Shown: positions 23,201-36,127, counted from the first letter of the stretch. The stretch is 64,000 nt of DNA from Polytrichum commune (GCA_950295325.1 OX485808.1:32883180-32947179), one strand, 5' to 3'. Notes: generated by a model not told the origin, from the sequence alone. A program made the numbers and translations.

Positions 23201-24853
23201 ACTTAACTCCAGTGTTGCGGATCCTTCATCAGTACCCTCATGTGTAGGCTCATCATTGACAATGCTTCCAAGTGGACCTCCATCTGCTTCAGCATGAGGA
23301 CTTAAGTCCAGCGTTGGGGATTCTTCATCAGTACCCCCGCATGTAGGCTCTTCATTGGCAATGCTTCCAAGTGGACCTGTATCTTCAACTGCCATGGCCA
23401 GATATATATATATATATATATATACACATTAGACATCAAAATGCTGATAGGTAAGTTGAGAGAATCTAGAACAAATCCATCATTCACTTCCAAAAACAGC
23501 CCAATTTCAAAAATAGGAAAGTAAGATCATGTTATCAAGGAATGTTATTGACAGCATTGACATCACAAGAGATCGTGAATCCCAACTGACTGCAAGAGAG
23601 TCGCACCCCGTTACCTGATTCATCAATTCCACCTGAAGTCTGTAGGTTGAATCCTCCAGATAAACTCTGATATCCATTTCCTTCATTCCCCTCAGATGTA
23701 TTCCATGTGTCTTCATTATTTACATCTTTATGATCCAGTGCAACAGAATCACATGTTGATCTCCAATCCTTGGCGTATTCTGCTGTACTCATATTGACTT
23801 CAGTATCCTGGGTCCCAGGAACAGTCTCATCAACTTTCATCATGTCAGCAGGAGGATTTAAAAATGTGCCCTCTCCAGAGGTTTGGGACAAACTCTCCGC
23901 ACTTCCTTCTCTATGAAAAACTGGTTTTCGGTGTGAAGATCCGACCCTATCTCCATCCGGGATAGAAATGGTTCCTCTGCTCGCAGAGTCAGCACTTGAC
24001 CCTTCACTTCTAGCCAAAGGCTCAGTAGAACCAGTAGAGTCAGATGTGTGTTTCTCAAAAACTGTTGGAAATTCCTGGGTCATTGACTTGAACTCCCTAA
24101 GACTTAACTTTGTACATTCACCTCCAGCAGAAGGCTGCAATTCATCATCTTCTTCTAATGATTCATTCTGCAGGTTACGGAGTGGACTTGCACCAACAAT
24201 GTCTCCTCCTGGAAACTCTCTACTGTTCCCAAGAACCTGATCCTCGACACCTTGATTGGGACCTCTTTTCCTGAAATCTCCCCCACCAAGTTGACCCTTA
24301 TTTCCACCATACCCGCCATCAACTCTGTTGCAACCATAACAATTGATAAGAACATAACTTGCCATGAGTGCAAAAGTCACGGATAATTTCAGCACCAATT
24401 ACACTACACCAAGTATGTGAACAAATGTGGATTACAAAATGGAATTACACCACACTATATATTTTTATGATGAGAATGCCTTTTACTGAGATTGTAGAGG
24501 TTGAACACAGTGCATTCCAATGACATAGTATACACGTTACAGATTTATTTACTCTCTGTAGAATGGATAGAACACTGTTATAGTTTGACACGTAATCCAC
24601 ACCATTCTTGGTGTGGTTACTTATATAACCATGATTGAAGGGCTTTTGCAAAAGCCTCATCATTTCGCTGTTAACATAATTTACTTTCATACCATGCACC
24701 AGTTATTATTCTCAAAGTATGCTATCTGAAGCGTAATGAAATGATGCTGATGTTTTTATGACAGTTTTGTAACCTATGATTACTCTTGCTGGTCCCAAGT
24801 GCATCATTGTCATCATCTTCATCATCCTCTTCCTCAAAATTATATTGCAATAG
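17256..24853 (-). CDS. agenet-domain protein, G2484-1-like, multi-exon
   Basis: This resembles the large plant agenet proteins typified by Arabidopsis G2484-1; agenet domains are Tudor-like and read chromatin marks. Exons, 5' to 3', with matching splice phases: 23615-24322, 22369-23388, 21211-22145, 20677-20931, 19939-20059, 19543-19622, 19200-19308, 18637-18832, 18379-18446, 17896-17996 and 17256-17735; a tentative acidic exon is 24784-24853. The N half is acidic and low-complexity. The 20.7-kb exon has the family's Ala-rich helix (VAASVAAAASVAKAAVDAAK). Agenet 1 runs from EEGSVVEVMSEEEGLRGGWF to HLKEWFPISC. Agenet 2 runs from VGDYVDAFIQDGWWEGVVQG to WNVRPSLIWTDGEWLP. The last traced exon is Lys/Ser/Pro-rich with nuclear-signal-like KRQK. 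The start codon and final exon are unresolved. Confidence 0.85.
23081..23377 (-). repeat. three 99-bp coding repeats (33 aa each)
   Basis: Inside the large acidic exon, three head-to-tail units of 33 codons each start GPLGSI and end near AEAD. Units share GPLGSI(A/V)N(E/D)(E/V)PT and the acidic EGTDEG core. The unit length is a multiple of three, so copy-number change keeps the frame. The units differ at several positions, so the duplication is not very recent. Confidence 0.9.
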
Positions 24854-27800
24854 CTGCAAGATTCTTGAATTCAATAATTAGTTTCCCAAATCTGATGCCA
24901 TTATAGAATTTGCATGTCAAAGCTCAATCCACGGGTTCAAAACCCTAACACCCACCACTATGAGGGAAAAAATACTCCATGTGGGATGAAGCGTTTACAT
25001 GGAAGAGATTTTAAAGTATGTATTACTAATTATTCAAAAACTAGTCCTTTCGTGATTTTTTTACTGATTAACAAGTCAAGCAGGGAGACATGAGAGGTGG
25101 TGACATAGAGACTTAATGGCAAAACTAAGCAAGCACATGATATGCTAAGAGGTATAATCCAACAAGATTTAAGGTGTTTAATTTCCTTCTTACACTTTTG
25201 TTCAACTAGAAAATACTAGAAGCATTTACGGTCTAGCTTTCCAAAGTATACCTGCTGAATAAATAAGCTCCGACTCCCTTGTGCCATTGTCAGCCAAGCT
25301 TGCAATGACTTCAGTCACACAGCTGCAGTAACCAGATTCAACTTGTGCATCATTCTGAGAATCTGAAATCATCACAACATCAGCTTGGGAGTATTGGTCG
25401 TGATTCACAGCATCAATAATAGCTGAACCATATACATCCAGTAGGAAGCTCAAGTGAGGAAATTGGAAACTACTGAAAGTGCTCTACAATACACATCCAC
25501 AATGCCAAGGATGTTCCTCTCTGCAAGGCTGAAATGTCCTTTATTCATCACAGACAAACATAGGTTGGGCATTTTTACACGCGGTCTGTTAAGGCCTATA
25601 GGATCTTGATACTCCATGCTGCAATAGCAATAGCAATAATTTGAGGTGGTCCAGTTCCTCGATGTTAACACGTGTAAGACATCTGTAAAGCTACGAAGGC
25701 TTTCAAAGTGGATGTCTAACAGCAGAAAAAAAAAAAACTAGACATTTTATTCCATAAAAACCAGCTCTGACTATAATTTGGTATGCAACATGAAAGCCCA
25801 GCCTATTAGCTCTTGCTCGGATCTAATGCAAGCCAACATTCACCAAACTTCCTTACGTTCACCTCAAAGAGACATAGGGTGGATGCAGCTGCAAGTCAAC
25901 AGTTGACTGGAGATTCACTGTGGACTTATGACTGGAAATTCACTCTGGACCATTTTGTAGCACCACAACTTGGTGGTAACAAGGACTTGTTCACTACGAC
26001 ATAGAACAACCACTAATATAGTCTAACCACCAATTGACTTAGATTGAAGATTGGCAGGTATATGTGTGTACCTCAAGAGCGTTTCAATGAGGACGATTTG
26101 TGATAATGAGGTAGAAGGTTTTCTCCGCTTTTTCCAATGCAGATGCATGTAGTATCAGACTAGAGCTTCCTCTATTACTCCTCGCCTCCACGACATGTGT
26201 AACTACAAAATAACATGAGTAACACTTAGTTTCAAAGGTGTACCTTCCTCTATAAGAAACACCCCTCCGTCCCTTTTGTAGCGTTTTAAGGGGAACATTG
26301 GAGATTATGAAAAAATACCACATTCTTCTCATACTTGTTGTGTCTTCCTCCAATGTTTAGTTCACTCTTTTGATAGACCTACCTAACTAGAAAGACTGCA
26401 TGTCCCTTCTCAGTCTTCAAGATAAACTATGGAGTAGCAACTAAAGCAACCATAAGCAGACAACTCAAAGAAGCCAACAAGCAACATGAGAGCATATGGA
26501 TGAAGTACACCTTTCAAGTCCAATTACATTCTGCACTGACTAAATTGGAGGAATTCATTGTGGGGCTAAAGTTTTAAGTATGTCATTTAAGTTCACCCTG
26601 CCCAATGATTTACGTATAGTATAAGCACAGGGAGAGAGTTGTATTTTAGTACATGCTTGTAATTAAAACCACATTCTCTTGCCCAAACTTCTTCCAACTG
26701 CATTTAGACGAAACCCTTTCTCTTATCGACACCCATGTAAAAGGTATAGAGGATGCAAGTATAAGAGAAACCCAGACGGTAGGTGATCAGATGTAATAAT
26801 CTTAATAATTCCAATTGTCATCGGGACTACAAAAACCTCCCATAACTTGTCACCTACAGCCAGCACACCCCTCTTGTACGCACTATTACTACCTCATATA
26901 TTCTGTCGACCTGCCACGAATGTCAAAACCAGCTTACAACTCCCTCACTGCCTTGCCATCATCCACAAATAGGCTGTTGCTAGATAGGGCAAGGACATTC
27001 AATCACTTCAACAGGCTTGTACCATGTAGTGTGTTCGGTGAACCATAGAACACACACCACACAAAATCTTCACATCCCGCTTCACATCTTAAAATTGCAA
27101 AAAGACCGCCAATCAAACCAAATTGATCCTTGCTTTTTCACCCTCGAAATAACCATGGGGGGGGACCATGAACCATTGTCACCCCACATACATTAAATTG
27201 GAGACTTGAGAGGTCACCTTCGACATTCGAAGGCTCCGAACTAGCTCACTAAAGCATAACATAGCACATGGACCACACTAAAAACCTCAACCCTCAAACC
27301 CCAAATTGCGCAATTGCTAAGAAAAAATGTCCAAAGGAAAACAACAATGCCAGAACGAAGAACTTGTTGTAGATGAGGAAGGAGCCCATCGCCGATACAT
27401 AAATCAATCCCAGAGTCAATGCAGGCAGTATAAGACAAACCTAAAATTGGGAGAATATAGAGGAGACCGAGACATGTATCGATTACTTTTTCCCCGAGAA
27501 ACCATTTCGTATCACACTCAGCAGTGTGTGTGCCTGTGTCTCTCTCGCTCTCTCTCTCTCTCACACTCTGCAATTCTTAGCTAAGTAGGTGTCCTGATAA
27601 TTGTTACCGACTTGCAAGGACGAGAGTAGACGGATGATTTTGCGTTGCATGCGGTGGTGGTGATGAGAAATGGAAAATTGGGGAGGATGTCTTACATTGA
27701 AGGAGCTCCAAACCCTAGAAGCCGGGAGGGGAGAAGACGGGAAGGAAAGGCAGGCAAGTGGGATGCACAGGGAACGTGAGTTGGACCTCCTCCCAAATGG

Positions 27801-28509
27801 ATGCACTGGCACTGCAAATGAGAGGAGCTCACATCCATCCCCATCGTATGTTCTCATCCAAAAATTCATCCATTTGATCTAATCATCCGCCTAACCATCC
27901 ATAAGGTTTAGGGTCAATGACGGGTCCACCTGAAGCCCTGTAATCAATGCAAGGAGGAGATCTCTACACTAAATTGTCCTCTTATTAGTGTGGGCTGGGG
28001 TAGGAAATTAATGTGGGTATCATTAAGTGTTATCACTCTTATTGCCTAGTCAGGGTGAATTAATGTGGGTTCAAGACCCAAGGTCTTCCCTATTTCATTA
28101 TGAAGAGTCCCAACCGAAAGGATAAGGTTTCATGACAAATGTAACAAAGTATAAAATAGTCATTGGCTTCAATTTCCTTGAAAAAACATTCAATGTGACC
28201 CATATTAATCATAAAGTATATATTTGGTGTGGGTTGTAAATTACTTTGGATTCTAGAGAATCATTCTAACCCACTAATAGGCGGCCCAATATCCTTGCTT
28301 ACCAATTTTGGAAAGAAAAAAAAACTATGCAACTCATCATTACATATTTAACAACTCGTGTATTTTTATACTATTTTTTTAAGAAGAAGTGTAAGGAGGG
28401 ATGCACACGGCCTATGATGTACATTAGTGGTATCTTGGTTTAAGAGAATGGTGATAAATTAATGAAGAATGATGATTTATTGTATTAAGTTGTACTTGGC
28501 TTGTGAGCA
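24854..28509. other. upstream region of agenet gene and intergenic DNA
   Basis: Only one exon-like segment (25252-25430, minus) stands out. A (CT)n tract lies at about 27539-27565. A poly-A run is at about 25726. Frames at 27241-27882 overlap on both strands without domains. The first exons and promoter of the agenet gene probably lie somewhere in 24.8-27.9 kb on the minus strand, but could not be fixed. Confidence 0.35.
25252..25430 (-). other. candidate exon upstream of the agenet gene
   Basis: The minus strand reads HDQYSQADVVMISDSQNDAQ, then ESGYCSCVTEVIASLADNGT, and reaches a good donor (GCAG|GTATAC, edge 25252). Its phase does not join the tentative exon at 24784-24853 without an extra exon, so membership in the agenet gene is inferred only from strand and position. 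The 5' edge is uncertain. Confidence 0.35.
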
Positions 28510-28775
28510 TATGATGATTTGGAGTCAAACAACTCCAAGGGAAGAACTAGGTTAGACAATTCATGAACAAATTGTGCATGGTAGTTAGATAGCTCTTAAT
28601 AAAAGATCTTTGCATTGGAGTTAGACAACTCCCAATGGAAGATCTTTGTGTTGGAGTTAGACGGCTCCAACTGGAATATATGGATTGGACTTAGACAACT
28701 CCTAGCGGATGCATGCCATTCATTGGAGTTGAACAACTCTTAGTGAATGGATGAAATAATTTAGAATTAGGCAGT
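28510..28775. repeat. diverged tandem repeats with GGAGTT/AACTCC dyads
   Basis: At least five imperfect units of about 50-60 bp each contain a small inverted repeat of the form GGAGTTAGACAACTCC. Two adjacent units also share AATGGAAGATCTTTG. No coding capacity. Each unit could form a short hairpin. Confidence 0.7.
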
Positions 28776-28881
28776 TCCAACCCTATGACGTGATTGAGCC
28801 AAAAGATGAAAAAACTATTTTAGAAGGACCGAAGAAATAAGATTCACAGTAGAATTGAAAGGTAGAACTACGAATATTGTA

Positions 28882-29436
28882 GGTTGATAGCAGGTTGGGC
28901 AAAAAATGCCCGCTAATTAAATATATATTTTTAAAGAATTATGTGGTCCATAAAAAATCATGATGTAAAATTAGGCAAATATGTATATGTATATATTGAT
29001 TTATTTATTTAGGCACATAGTGAACCCTACATACAATTTCATGTATTGTAACTTACTTTCCATTCATTTGTGATGGCTAGGCACACAAAGGTGACCATTA
29101 GGGTTTAGGTCAAGCCTTCTCAGTGTGCTCGTTAGGGTTGTGAACAATCTTTTATATCATTTTGTGTTCGTGTTCAATAGAGGATGTTTGAGAATTTGCA
29201 GACACGGGTAACAACCAACAACAAATCAATCATATGTTCCATCCTATTGACAAGGATGAGAGATCATTGAGTGTTCCAAATGGTATTGACGTTTGGATGC
29301 CTAGTTTTTTAAAGCACCAAAATTTCCATTGTTTAAACATTTTGATGATTATCTTTCCTTTCATTTAGGCCACTTGACCCAATAATTTCCAAGAATTAGG
29401 CTTCATTAGTATTTTTAGCCCAACATGCTATCAACC
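28882..29436. mobile_element. TIR element copy 1, GGTTGATAGCA ends
   Basis: The left end GGTTGATAGCAGGTTGGGC and the right end GCCCAACATGCTATCAACC are inverted repeats. The inside, including GACAAGGATGAGAGAT and CATTTAGGCCACTTGACCC, is shared with 30832-31406 in the same orientation and with 53410-53784 in the opposite one. The length is about 555 bp with no open frame. No clear target duplication was found. Confidence 0.7.
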
Positions 29437-30115
29437 CATGATACTACATTCTCAAATAGTGATTGAAACATATAAGGCATGTGTATGCTATTTGGTTTGG
29501 TTTTCATGTTCTCCAACTTTCTACCAATTAGAGTCACACAACAAAACTTGTGTTACATTAGCAAAACTATGACAAAGCATCAACATAAACATGATTGATA
29601 AATTGAACCTCCCCTTATTTAGTTATGATTATTGAAAATGCACATTTGTTGACTCCATACTTAAATGCACCAGTCCTCCCAATTGTGTTCATTATTGAGT
29701 GTAGAATAATTTTTTATATTTGAAAACATAGTCCAACTTCCTTTAAGCATATGTCTTTACGATGTTTGCTCTTTGATCCTCACCGAGCCACGTAACAACT
29801 AAATATAGGGTCCAATTAACAAGAGGAACTAAATAACACCCAGATACCTTAGTGATTGAAATGCATTGTCACTCCATTGAAAGAAGCTCCCATTCATCCC
29901 TTCAAATGCATCCATCCACACATTCATCCACGTATCCCTAATGTAAACCTCTAAGTGCTCCAAAAGATTCTGGTTCAAAAACGGGTCAAATTGAAGCCTG
30001 TCAAATCAATGATCATGAAGACCTCGCGATGAATTATAAATGAGTTGTGGTCCATTTTCCTAAAGTACCATTTTAAACCTAACTTCTCTTTAGGCCACTC
30101 AACAAACTATATATT
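29437..30115. other. intergenic with dispersed repeat
   Basis: 29605-29720 is similar to 3128-3240 around CCTCCC-TTA-TTTAGT and CCCAATTGTGTTCA. Nothing else is recognised. Confidence 0.4.
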
Positions 30116-30484
30116 AGGGCCACTTCACACCCGAGATTGAGAGCCCATGACCGGATCTTAGTCTCGTTTCATGGTCACTTGGATTATTTTCAAAAACCAT
30201 TTCTTGGACGTAGGTCAAACACAAAACTGGGAGACTATGACACTCCGAACACTCACAACCGTTGGTTTATTCTATTTCATCACGTGTGAAGACCCGCATG
30301 AACATACTTTCATTGAAATAGCATTGGGTTAAGGGCCCGGTCATATATGACTTCACACTACACTTGGAGGGTCCGTGACCACACTACACGATTTTAGAGG
30401 TGTCATGGGACGGCCTTTGGACACTTTCTTTGGGCTCTCACAATTTCACGGTCACGGCCCTTGGCTCGTGTGTGAAGTGGCCCT
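30116..30484. mobile_element. MITE copy B, AGGGCCACTTCACAC ends
   Basis: The element starts AGGGCCACTTCACACCC and ends GTGTGTGAAGTGGCCCT. It is homologous to 13772-14273 in reverse orientation and about 130 bp shorter. TATATT lies immediately on both sides; extended to 8 bp the flanks differ at one position (TATATATT and TATATTTT), which is compatible with an aged hAT-type duplication. Confidence 0.7.
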
Positions 30485-30831
30485 TATATTTTATGTATTT
30501 GAAATAACACTACAAGAACTAGAGGTGACAAATGGGTTGGCTCAAATGTACCCACTTCCATTGTCTTCAACACCCCTTTCAATCAAAACTTGCACCTCTA
30601 TTATGGATTCACTTGGGATATCAAGAGACTTTTAGCATACCAAAACTATACAAATCTAAGGACCATAAAGTACATAAGCTTCATGGTTTGTTTCAACCGT
30701 CCAAGCATCGTAACAATTGAACATCGTTTTAGGGGTAAATTGAAACCACAACGATCGTAGGGGCAAGGTCTCGTTTAGCAATTTTTGACATTGTGTTTGG
30801 GAGTAAACAAAACAATGAGTTGTATATTGTA

Positions 30832-31406
30832 GATTGATAGCATGTTGGGCCAAAAATGCCCAATAACTAGATAGTTTTAAAAAAAAGGCTTAGACAGTCC
30901 GTAAAAACAATTATGTAAAAAGAAGGCGAATATGTATATATATCTATATATATATGGGTACACAACATATCCTACATACAAATCCATGTATTGTATCTTA
31001 TTTTTTAACTGTTCATGGCGGACATGTACACAATGTTGCCATTTAGGGTTTAGATTAAATTGTCCTAGTGTGCTAATTAAGGTTGTGAACAATGTTTTGT
31101 ATTGTTTTGTGCTCATGCTCAGTAGAGGTTGTTCGAGATTTTACAAGCATGGCCAAGAGGCATAGGCAACTCGATCATATGTGTCCTCCCCGCCCCCCAT
31201 TGACAAGGATGAGAAATTGCTAAGTGTTGCAAGTAATATTGAAGTTTTGAATGCCCAAATTGAGAAAGATGGCACCAAACTTCTCAATATTTAGACAATT
31301 TGATGATGTTTTTTTTTCTTGCCATTTAGGCCATCTCACTCCATAATTTCCAAAATGATTAGGCTTGATTATTTTTTATATTTTTTGCCCAACCTAATAT
31401 CAACCT
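30832..31406. mobile_element. TIR element copy 2, GGTTGATAGCA ends
   Basis: The left end is GATTGATAGCATGTTGGGC and the right end is GCCCAACCTAATATCAACC. The inside is collinear with 28882-29436, sharing for example the TAGGGTTTAG segment and CATTGACAAGGATGAGA. It is more decayed than copy 1, with a TA-rich microsatellite near 30930-30955. Confidence 0.65.
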
Positions 31407-34400
31407 ATGATATGAATCAAATGATTTTGCCAAACCCAATAATGAGCATTAGGATAAAACTTGTCCATTCCAACTGTCCATTGCAACTTGCAACTCATGA
31501 TGAGAAAATGCATAAATAAAGCATTTTGGTTGTCAAGTGAAGGTTTTGGGTTAACAGTTCTCTCATATTTGCAACCAAAAACATTGAATTGATAACCATA
31601 ATGATTTGTTCATGTATGTTCTCACCATGAGTTGCAGTGGACAAGTTGTAATAGATGGTTGGAATGGACAAGTTTTCTCCTAATGGAAGATGGTCTTCAA
31701 AAAAGTTAAAATCCAACGTAACAAATCTTATATTATGCCATCCCACTTTGATGGAAATTAAGTTTTCTTTAATCTTATGAAGTTGACGCAACCCCAAGAC
31801 ATATCTAAATATTCTTAGTATGATAATTGTGTCATTCTAGAAATGCAAATGGTGGCCTTGCCAAAGATCACTTGAAAAAATTAGTTAAACTCCACAAACA
31901 ATTTTGATTATCAAATCAACTTGGATTATCTCATTTGACTAGCAATTGTAAATTGCAAAATTATCACTTCAAGTTTCATAATAAAAGTTGAGATTCGATG
32001 ATTCTAAAAAAATATCGAGTGAAGATTCTTTTTCTCCTCGAGTGATCACACATGCCTCCCTAGTTGTGTTCATTATTAAGCACCTAGAATTGGTGGTTGA
32101 AATTTGAGCACATAATCAATGCTCATTATAGAAACATATTTTTTTGGTGCTTGTTCTTGATTATAATTGTTGCCAAGAAGAAGAAGAACTCCGGTCTCCG
32201 GAGGAGGCCGGAGTGAATAGACTGTTTGTTCCTAGAACATCTTTGGCCACACCCTAGGGCAATGGCTTTAGATGTAAAACTACTTCACCCTTTGCAGGGA
32301 GTAGACACTATATTAGTAGCTAATAGTTAGTTAACCGATAACCAGTAGCATGTGACTGTTGTAAATGGGGTTTGTCCAATATAGTGGCATTGTAATATAG
32401 TGGCATTGTTTTATAGGGTAAAGTATACCGGGTTATAAGTTTGTTTATTTAGTCATACTAGGTCTTGAAGGTCTGTGACATCTTATTGGTTCTCTAGTCT
32501 TCCTTAATGAACTAGTATTGAGTGTGGGAAAATGTTTTGTATGTGTTTTGTGGATTTGGTGGTGGAGACTTTAGTTTCTTGTATGGTGATAATTGATGGG
32601 GGTGTTTGGGATTATGTCACTAGGTTTTATAGACATGGCATCGCGGTATTGAGCGAGGACGCATTTCATGTCATGATGTGTGATTTTTGGCTTGTTATGG
32701 ATGTTGGCTGTTGTAGTGGTGTTTGTGTATTGAATATTGGGGGAGTAGGGTGTTTATATCTTGTTATAAGCTCGTTGCATTTTAGTGCTTCTATGAGGAG
32801 TTGTTTTGGTAGGTATGAAAATGTTTATTGCATGTTTTGGATACTGGTTGGTTATGGGTTGAGATGTATGTGGTCGTATAATTATTTGTGGATTGTGTTT
32901 GAGGGGGAGATTTTATCGTTATATGTATTACGAAATTGTATGTATGGGTGCGGGTTTTCTATGTGGCATTCTGGTGGGTTGGTTAGTCTTGTCATTTTGT
33001 CCAATAATTGTAGGGTCCAATCATGTATTGGTTGTTGTTGAAAATGTATATTGCATGCTTCAATGGAAGGGTTGATTGTTATGACCAATGTGTAAATGAT
33101 TATTGAAGGAGGGTGATTATTATGTTGTTGTATGTAGTTGTGTAGGTGTGGGAATGAGAGTGTTGTTTGTATGTGTATGTAGTATATATTTTGAAAGAGT
33201 GGTTTGAACGTTTTGGCCAAGTGTTAATATTCGGATTGAAATTTTATCATGCTAGACAAGAAGTATGTTATTTATTGTCTTTTGTGTGGGGAGGGATGTT
33301 TTGGTAATAGGTTTGGCATTGGGCCGGGGCTAGTTTCAATGTCTCCACATCTTAGTAAAAAGATATTGTTAGAAATGAGAGAAAATATAATATTAAGTTG
33401 TAATTTTCTAATGTGTATTTATGTGTGGTTTTTTGTTCTCATTACATTGAATGAGAAATGATTTGTATTTGTTGAAGTGTGCCATTTTGATTTGAGTATA
33501 TGTATATTGTGTTGGTTGTTTAGTACACTCGTCTTATGGTATATCGGTTATAGGTATGGATCTTTTTTATGCCATTGGAGGTAAGTATGATGATAAGGAC
33601 CTCTACTATAGTAGTGGTATTTAAAAATACCCATTTATTTAGATTTTGTTTTTATTCGGGTTTTGTGTTCCTTGTTGATGATAGTGTCGAGGTGTTGTTC
33701 TTGATTAGTTTATCGCCATTAAGTCTTCTTTATCGCTAGATGAGTCTTCTTTGTCGAGCATGTCCGTAGATTTGAAGGCTGTCATGATTTTGTTGAGGGT
33801 TTGTCTTAGGGTGGCCATTTCTTTCTTCAAAGCCCTGGCCGCTTTGTCTGTTGTATATGTGACAAAATTTATGGCTTGGCTTGTGAGACGCGTTTCCATT
33901 GTTTACATTTCATTACGAACTATTGTGGTGCATTTGGCAACAACTTCTTCTATTATTTTGTTTACTATATTTTACTATATTTTATTTCCAATCAAGGGAT
34001 GTTTACATCATGGACCATGAAGTCGTCCCTTGCTCCTCTAAAACATGTGATTGGTTGTTGAACTCGTCTTGGGACCACTATGGTTTACGTAAAAAATAAA
34101 AATATAAGAGTGATCATGAAAATTGAGGTCCCTAAAAGGCCTATTTTCACGCCTACATTATCCTGTCATGATCTAATGAATTTTGTGATGAGAGAGGCAT
34201 AAGAGGTTCTCTTGCTGCAAATGTCACATGACCATGGCAGTGAAATTTTGTTTATATATATATATACATCTATATATTTGAGTGCAAACGTTATTGTAGT
34301 TGACATGAGATAAGGGGAAAAGAAAGGGGAGAAGATCAAACATGAAAAAAAATCCAAAACTACCCTTTTTAGATATGTATTTAAAAAAATCAGCACATCT

Positions 34401-34425
34401 ACATTTGGGTATGCGGTCATTCCTC
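31407..34425. other. gene-poor region with a GT-rich stretch
   Basis: No gene is supported. From about 32520 to 33950 the plus strand is unusually rich in G and T and poor in A and C; the 169-codon plus frame at 32532-33041 is explained by this bias. At 33705-33899 the minus strand gives a Lys-rich, coil-like 64-codon frame of no known family. At 32170-32222 a GC-rich dyad (ACTCCGGTCTCCGGAGG) resembles 12192-12240 in complement. Confidence 0.4.
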
Positions 34426-35575
34426 TTAGGGCCGTACCATATGGGTGGCAGGCAAGGCGAACAGGTGCCCGCCATTGGCCGACCTTGCCTGCCACCCACC
34501 ACACTACCGGCTGGCAGCAACCCGACACTCCCAGGTGGCACAGGGGAGTGGCACTGCCTTTGTACCAGGCAGTTCCGGCTGGCAGCTGCTCACTGCCGGG
34601 CCACATCAGCAGGAGTTTGAGCTTTCGGCGGTTCCTCGGCACTGCTCCGAACTGCTCCTCCCGGCACTCTCCGGCACTCCTGCACTCCTGCGAAACTCTC
34701 GAAATGCCGACCTCCACTCTTGAAATTCAGCTTCGGTGAATATGATGCTCATGTAACCTCTGAGCTCCGAGATCTTCACCACCCCCTTCTGCGTTTGCTT
34801 AACGTCGGAGTGTACTACACCTGTCCACTTGCATCACCTGATGTAACTTAGCACATTGGCCGAAGGAATCTGAGGAGTGGAATTTCGAAGAGAGACGCAA
34901 CAGGGAGGATTACTGATGGGCAGAGGGGAGCGGCGATCATGTGTTGTTGATTGATGCCAATTCCTTTCTCTACTCTATCTGCGACAAGCGGCAGTCTGAG
35001 ATCTGGAGCGACCTAGATATGAGGTTGGTAGGAGAAATTGCGGCAGCTTGTAAAATTGCTTTGAACTAAATTGCCGCTCTTGTAAGCTGAATTATATTTC
35101 TCCTTTGAAATCTAGGAGCTGCTACTCCACGAAGGACAATCAACACTGATCCAGATGTCTTTATACCCTCTTACTTATGAACTTGAGAATTAAGAAACCT
35201 TCCTCACAGCTGAAGCTCCTCTGTGCTTCTGTCTGTCGGTCTGCCTGTCAGTATTCATTTTCTAAGAATCTTGGGATTAGGGTTTTGGGTTTTGGGAATT
35301 ACGTCGTTAATTTAAAAGCAGGTTTGAATTCGTGAATTTTCTTGTTGCAACGCCTGATCGATCGACAGTGCGCTTATATTAAGAGCAGACATTCTGCGAA
35401 GTCAGTCTTGGGATTGCGTAGTGAGTAATAGATAAGCAGGCTCAAAGAACTCACGAATGTGTTGCTTCGTGGATTTATATAATTATAAGAAGGCCCAAAC
35501 TTTGCAAATTTGAGATTTGGGAATGCATGATCGTAATTGTCGACTTTTTATCCAAACATGAAAAGCCTTTGTGAG
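34426..35575. other. left flank of the retrotransposon with GC-rich inverted end
   Basis: 34426-34740 is GC-rich and starts TTAGGGCCGTACCATATGGG followed by GGCAGGCAAGGC. A similar sequence lies in reverse complement at 45968-46000 on the other side of the retrotransposon. This may be the left half of an older TIR element split by the retrotransposon. 34741-35575 shows no gene. Confidence 0.4.
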
Positions 35576-36125
35576 TGCGAAAGTGATGTCGTGTAAACTA
35601 AGATCGTTAAACACAACAGATCGAGTGTTGGCGTCAACATCAATTAGCAAAATAAAATAGCAAACTAAAATGCTAAACAACCACCTCTTCAAGATGAGGG
35701 TTTCTCTCTCCAAGCTTAAGAAACTAAAATATCTCCTTACAAAGCTTAAGAAACTCTAAAATTCACACACAAGAGTCAAGCTATCTCTCACTCCACGAAG
35801 GGAGAATCCAAGAGTGCAAGTGGTGGAGAAAGAATGCAAAGGCTTTACTCATAATCTACTACACCATAGCCATGAGGAAGCAACAACAAGCTCTCTCTCT
35901 CTCAAAACACACTCACAAGACTTGACTTGACAACAATGGCAAGTCAAGAGGCCTTCCTCTCCATACAACCCCAATCCTATGTGGAGTTCATCCATGGAGT
36001 GGATGAACAACTAACTAGGACTCCCAATGGAGTCCGTTACTCATCCCAACACACATGGACTCCTAATGGAGTCCATTTACTCCTAAATCGACGTGACTTA
36101 GCCCCCGATGTCACCTCATGTGACA
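35576..36125 (-). repeat. 3' terminal repeat, with 119-bp extension
   Basis: 35695-36125 is the 431-bp copy of the right-hand repeat. The extra 35576-35694 lies between it and the proposed target duplication GTGAG; it starts TGCGAAAGTGA on the plus strand and includes the 107-bp segment at 35587-35693. That extension is absent from the 5' repeat, so the two ends are not symmetric. Confidence 0.7.
35587..35693. repeat. 107-bp segment S, copy 1
   Basis: Starts TGTCGTGTAAACTAAGATCG and ends CACCTCTTCAAG. By eye it is identical to 36128-36234. The two copies bracket the 431-bp repeat. Confidence 0.9.
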
Positions 36126-36127
36126 GC

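Noticed and set aside
28510..28775. CRISPR array
   Set aside because: Units are diverged, spacers are not uniform, and the sequence is plainly nuclear plant DNA.
32532..33041. 169-codon plus-strand frame as a gene
   Set aside because: It follows the GT-rich composition of the whole stretch, is full of Val/Cys/Gly/Trp, and has no domain or splice context.
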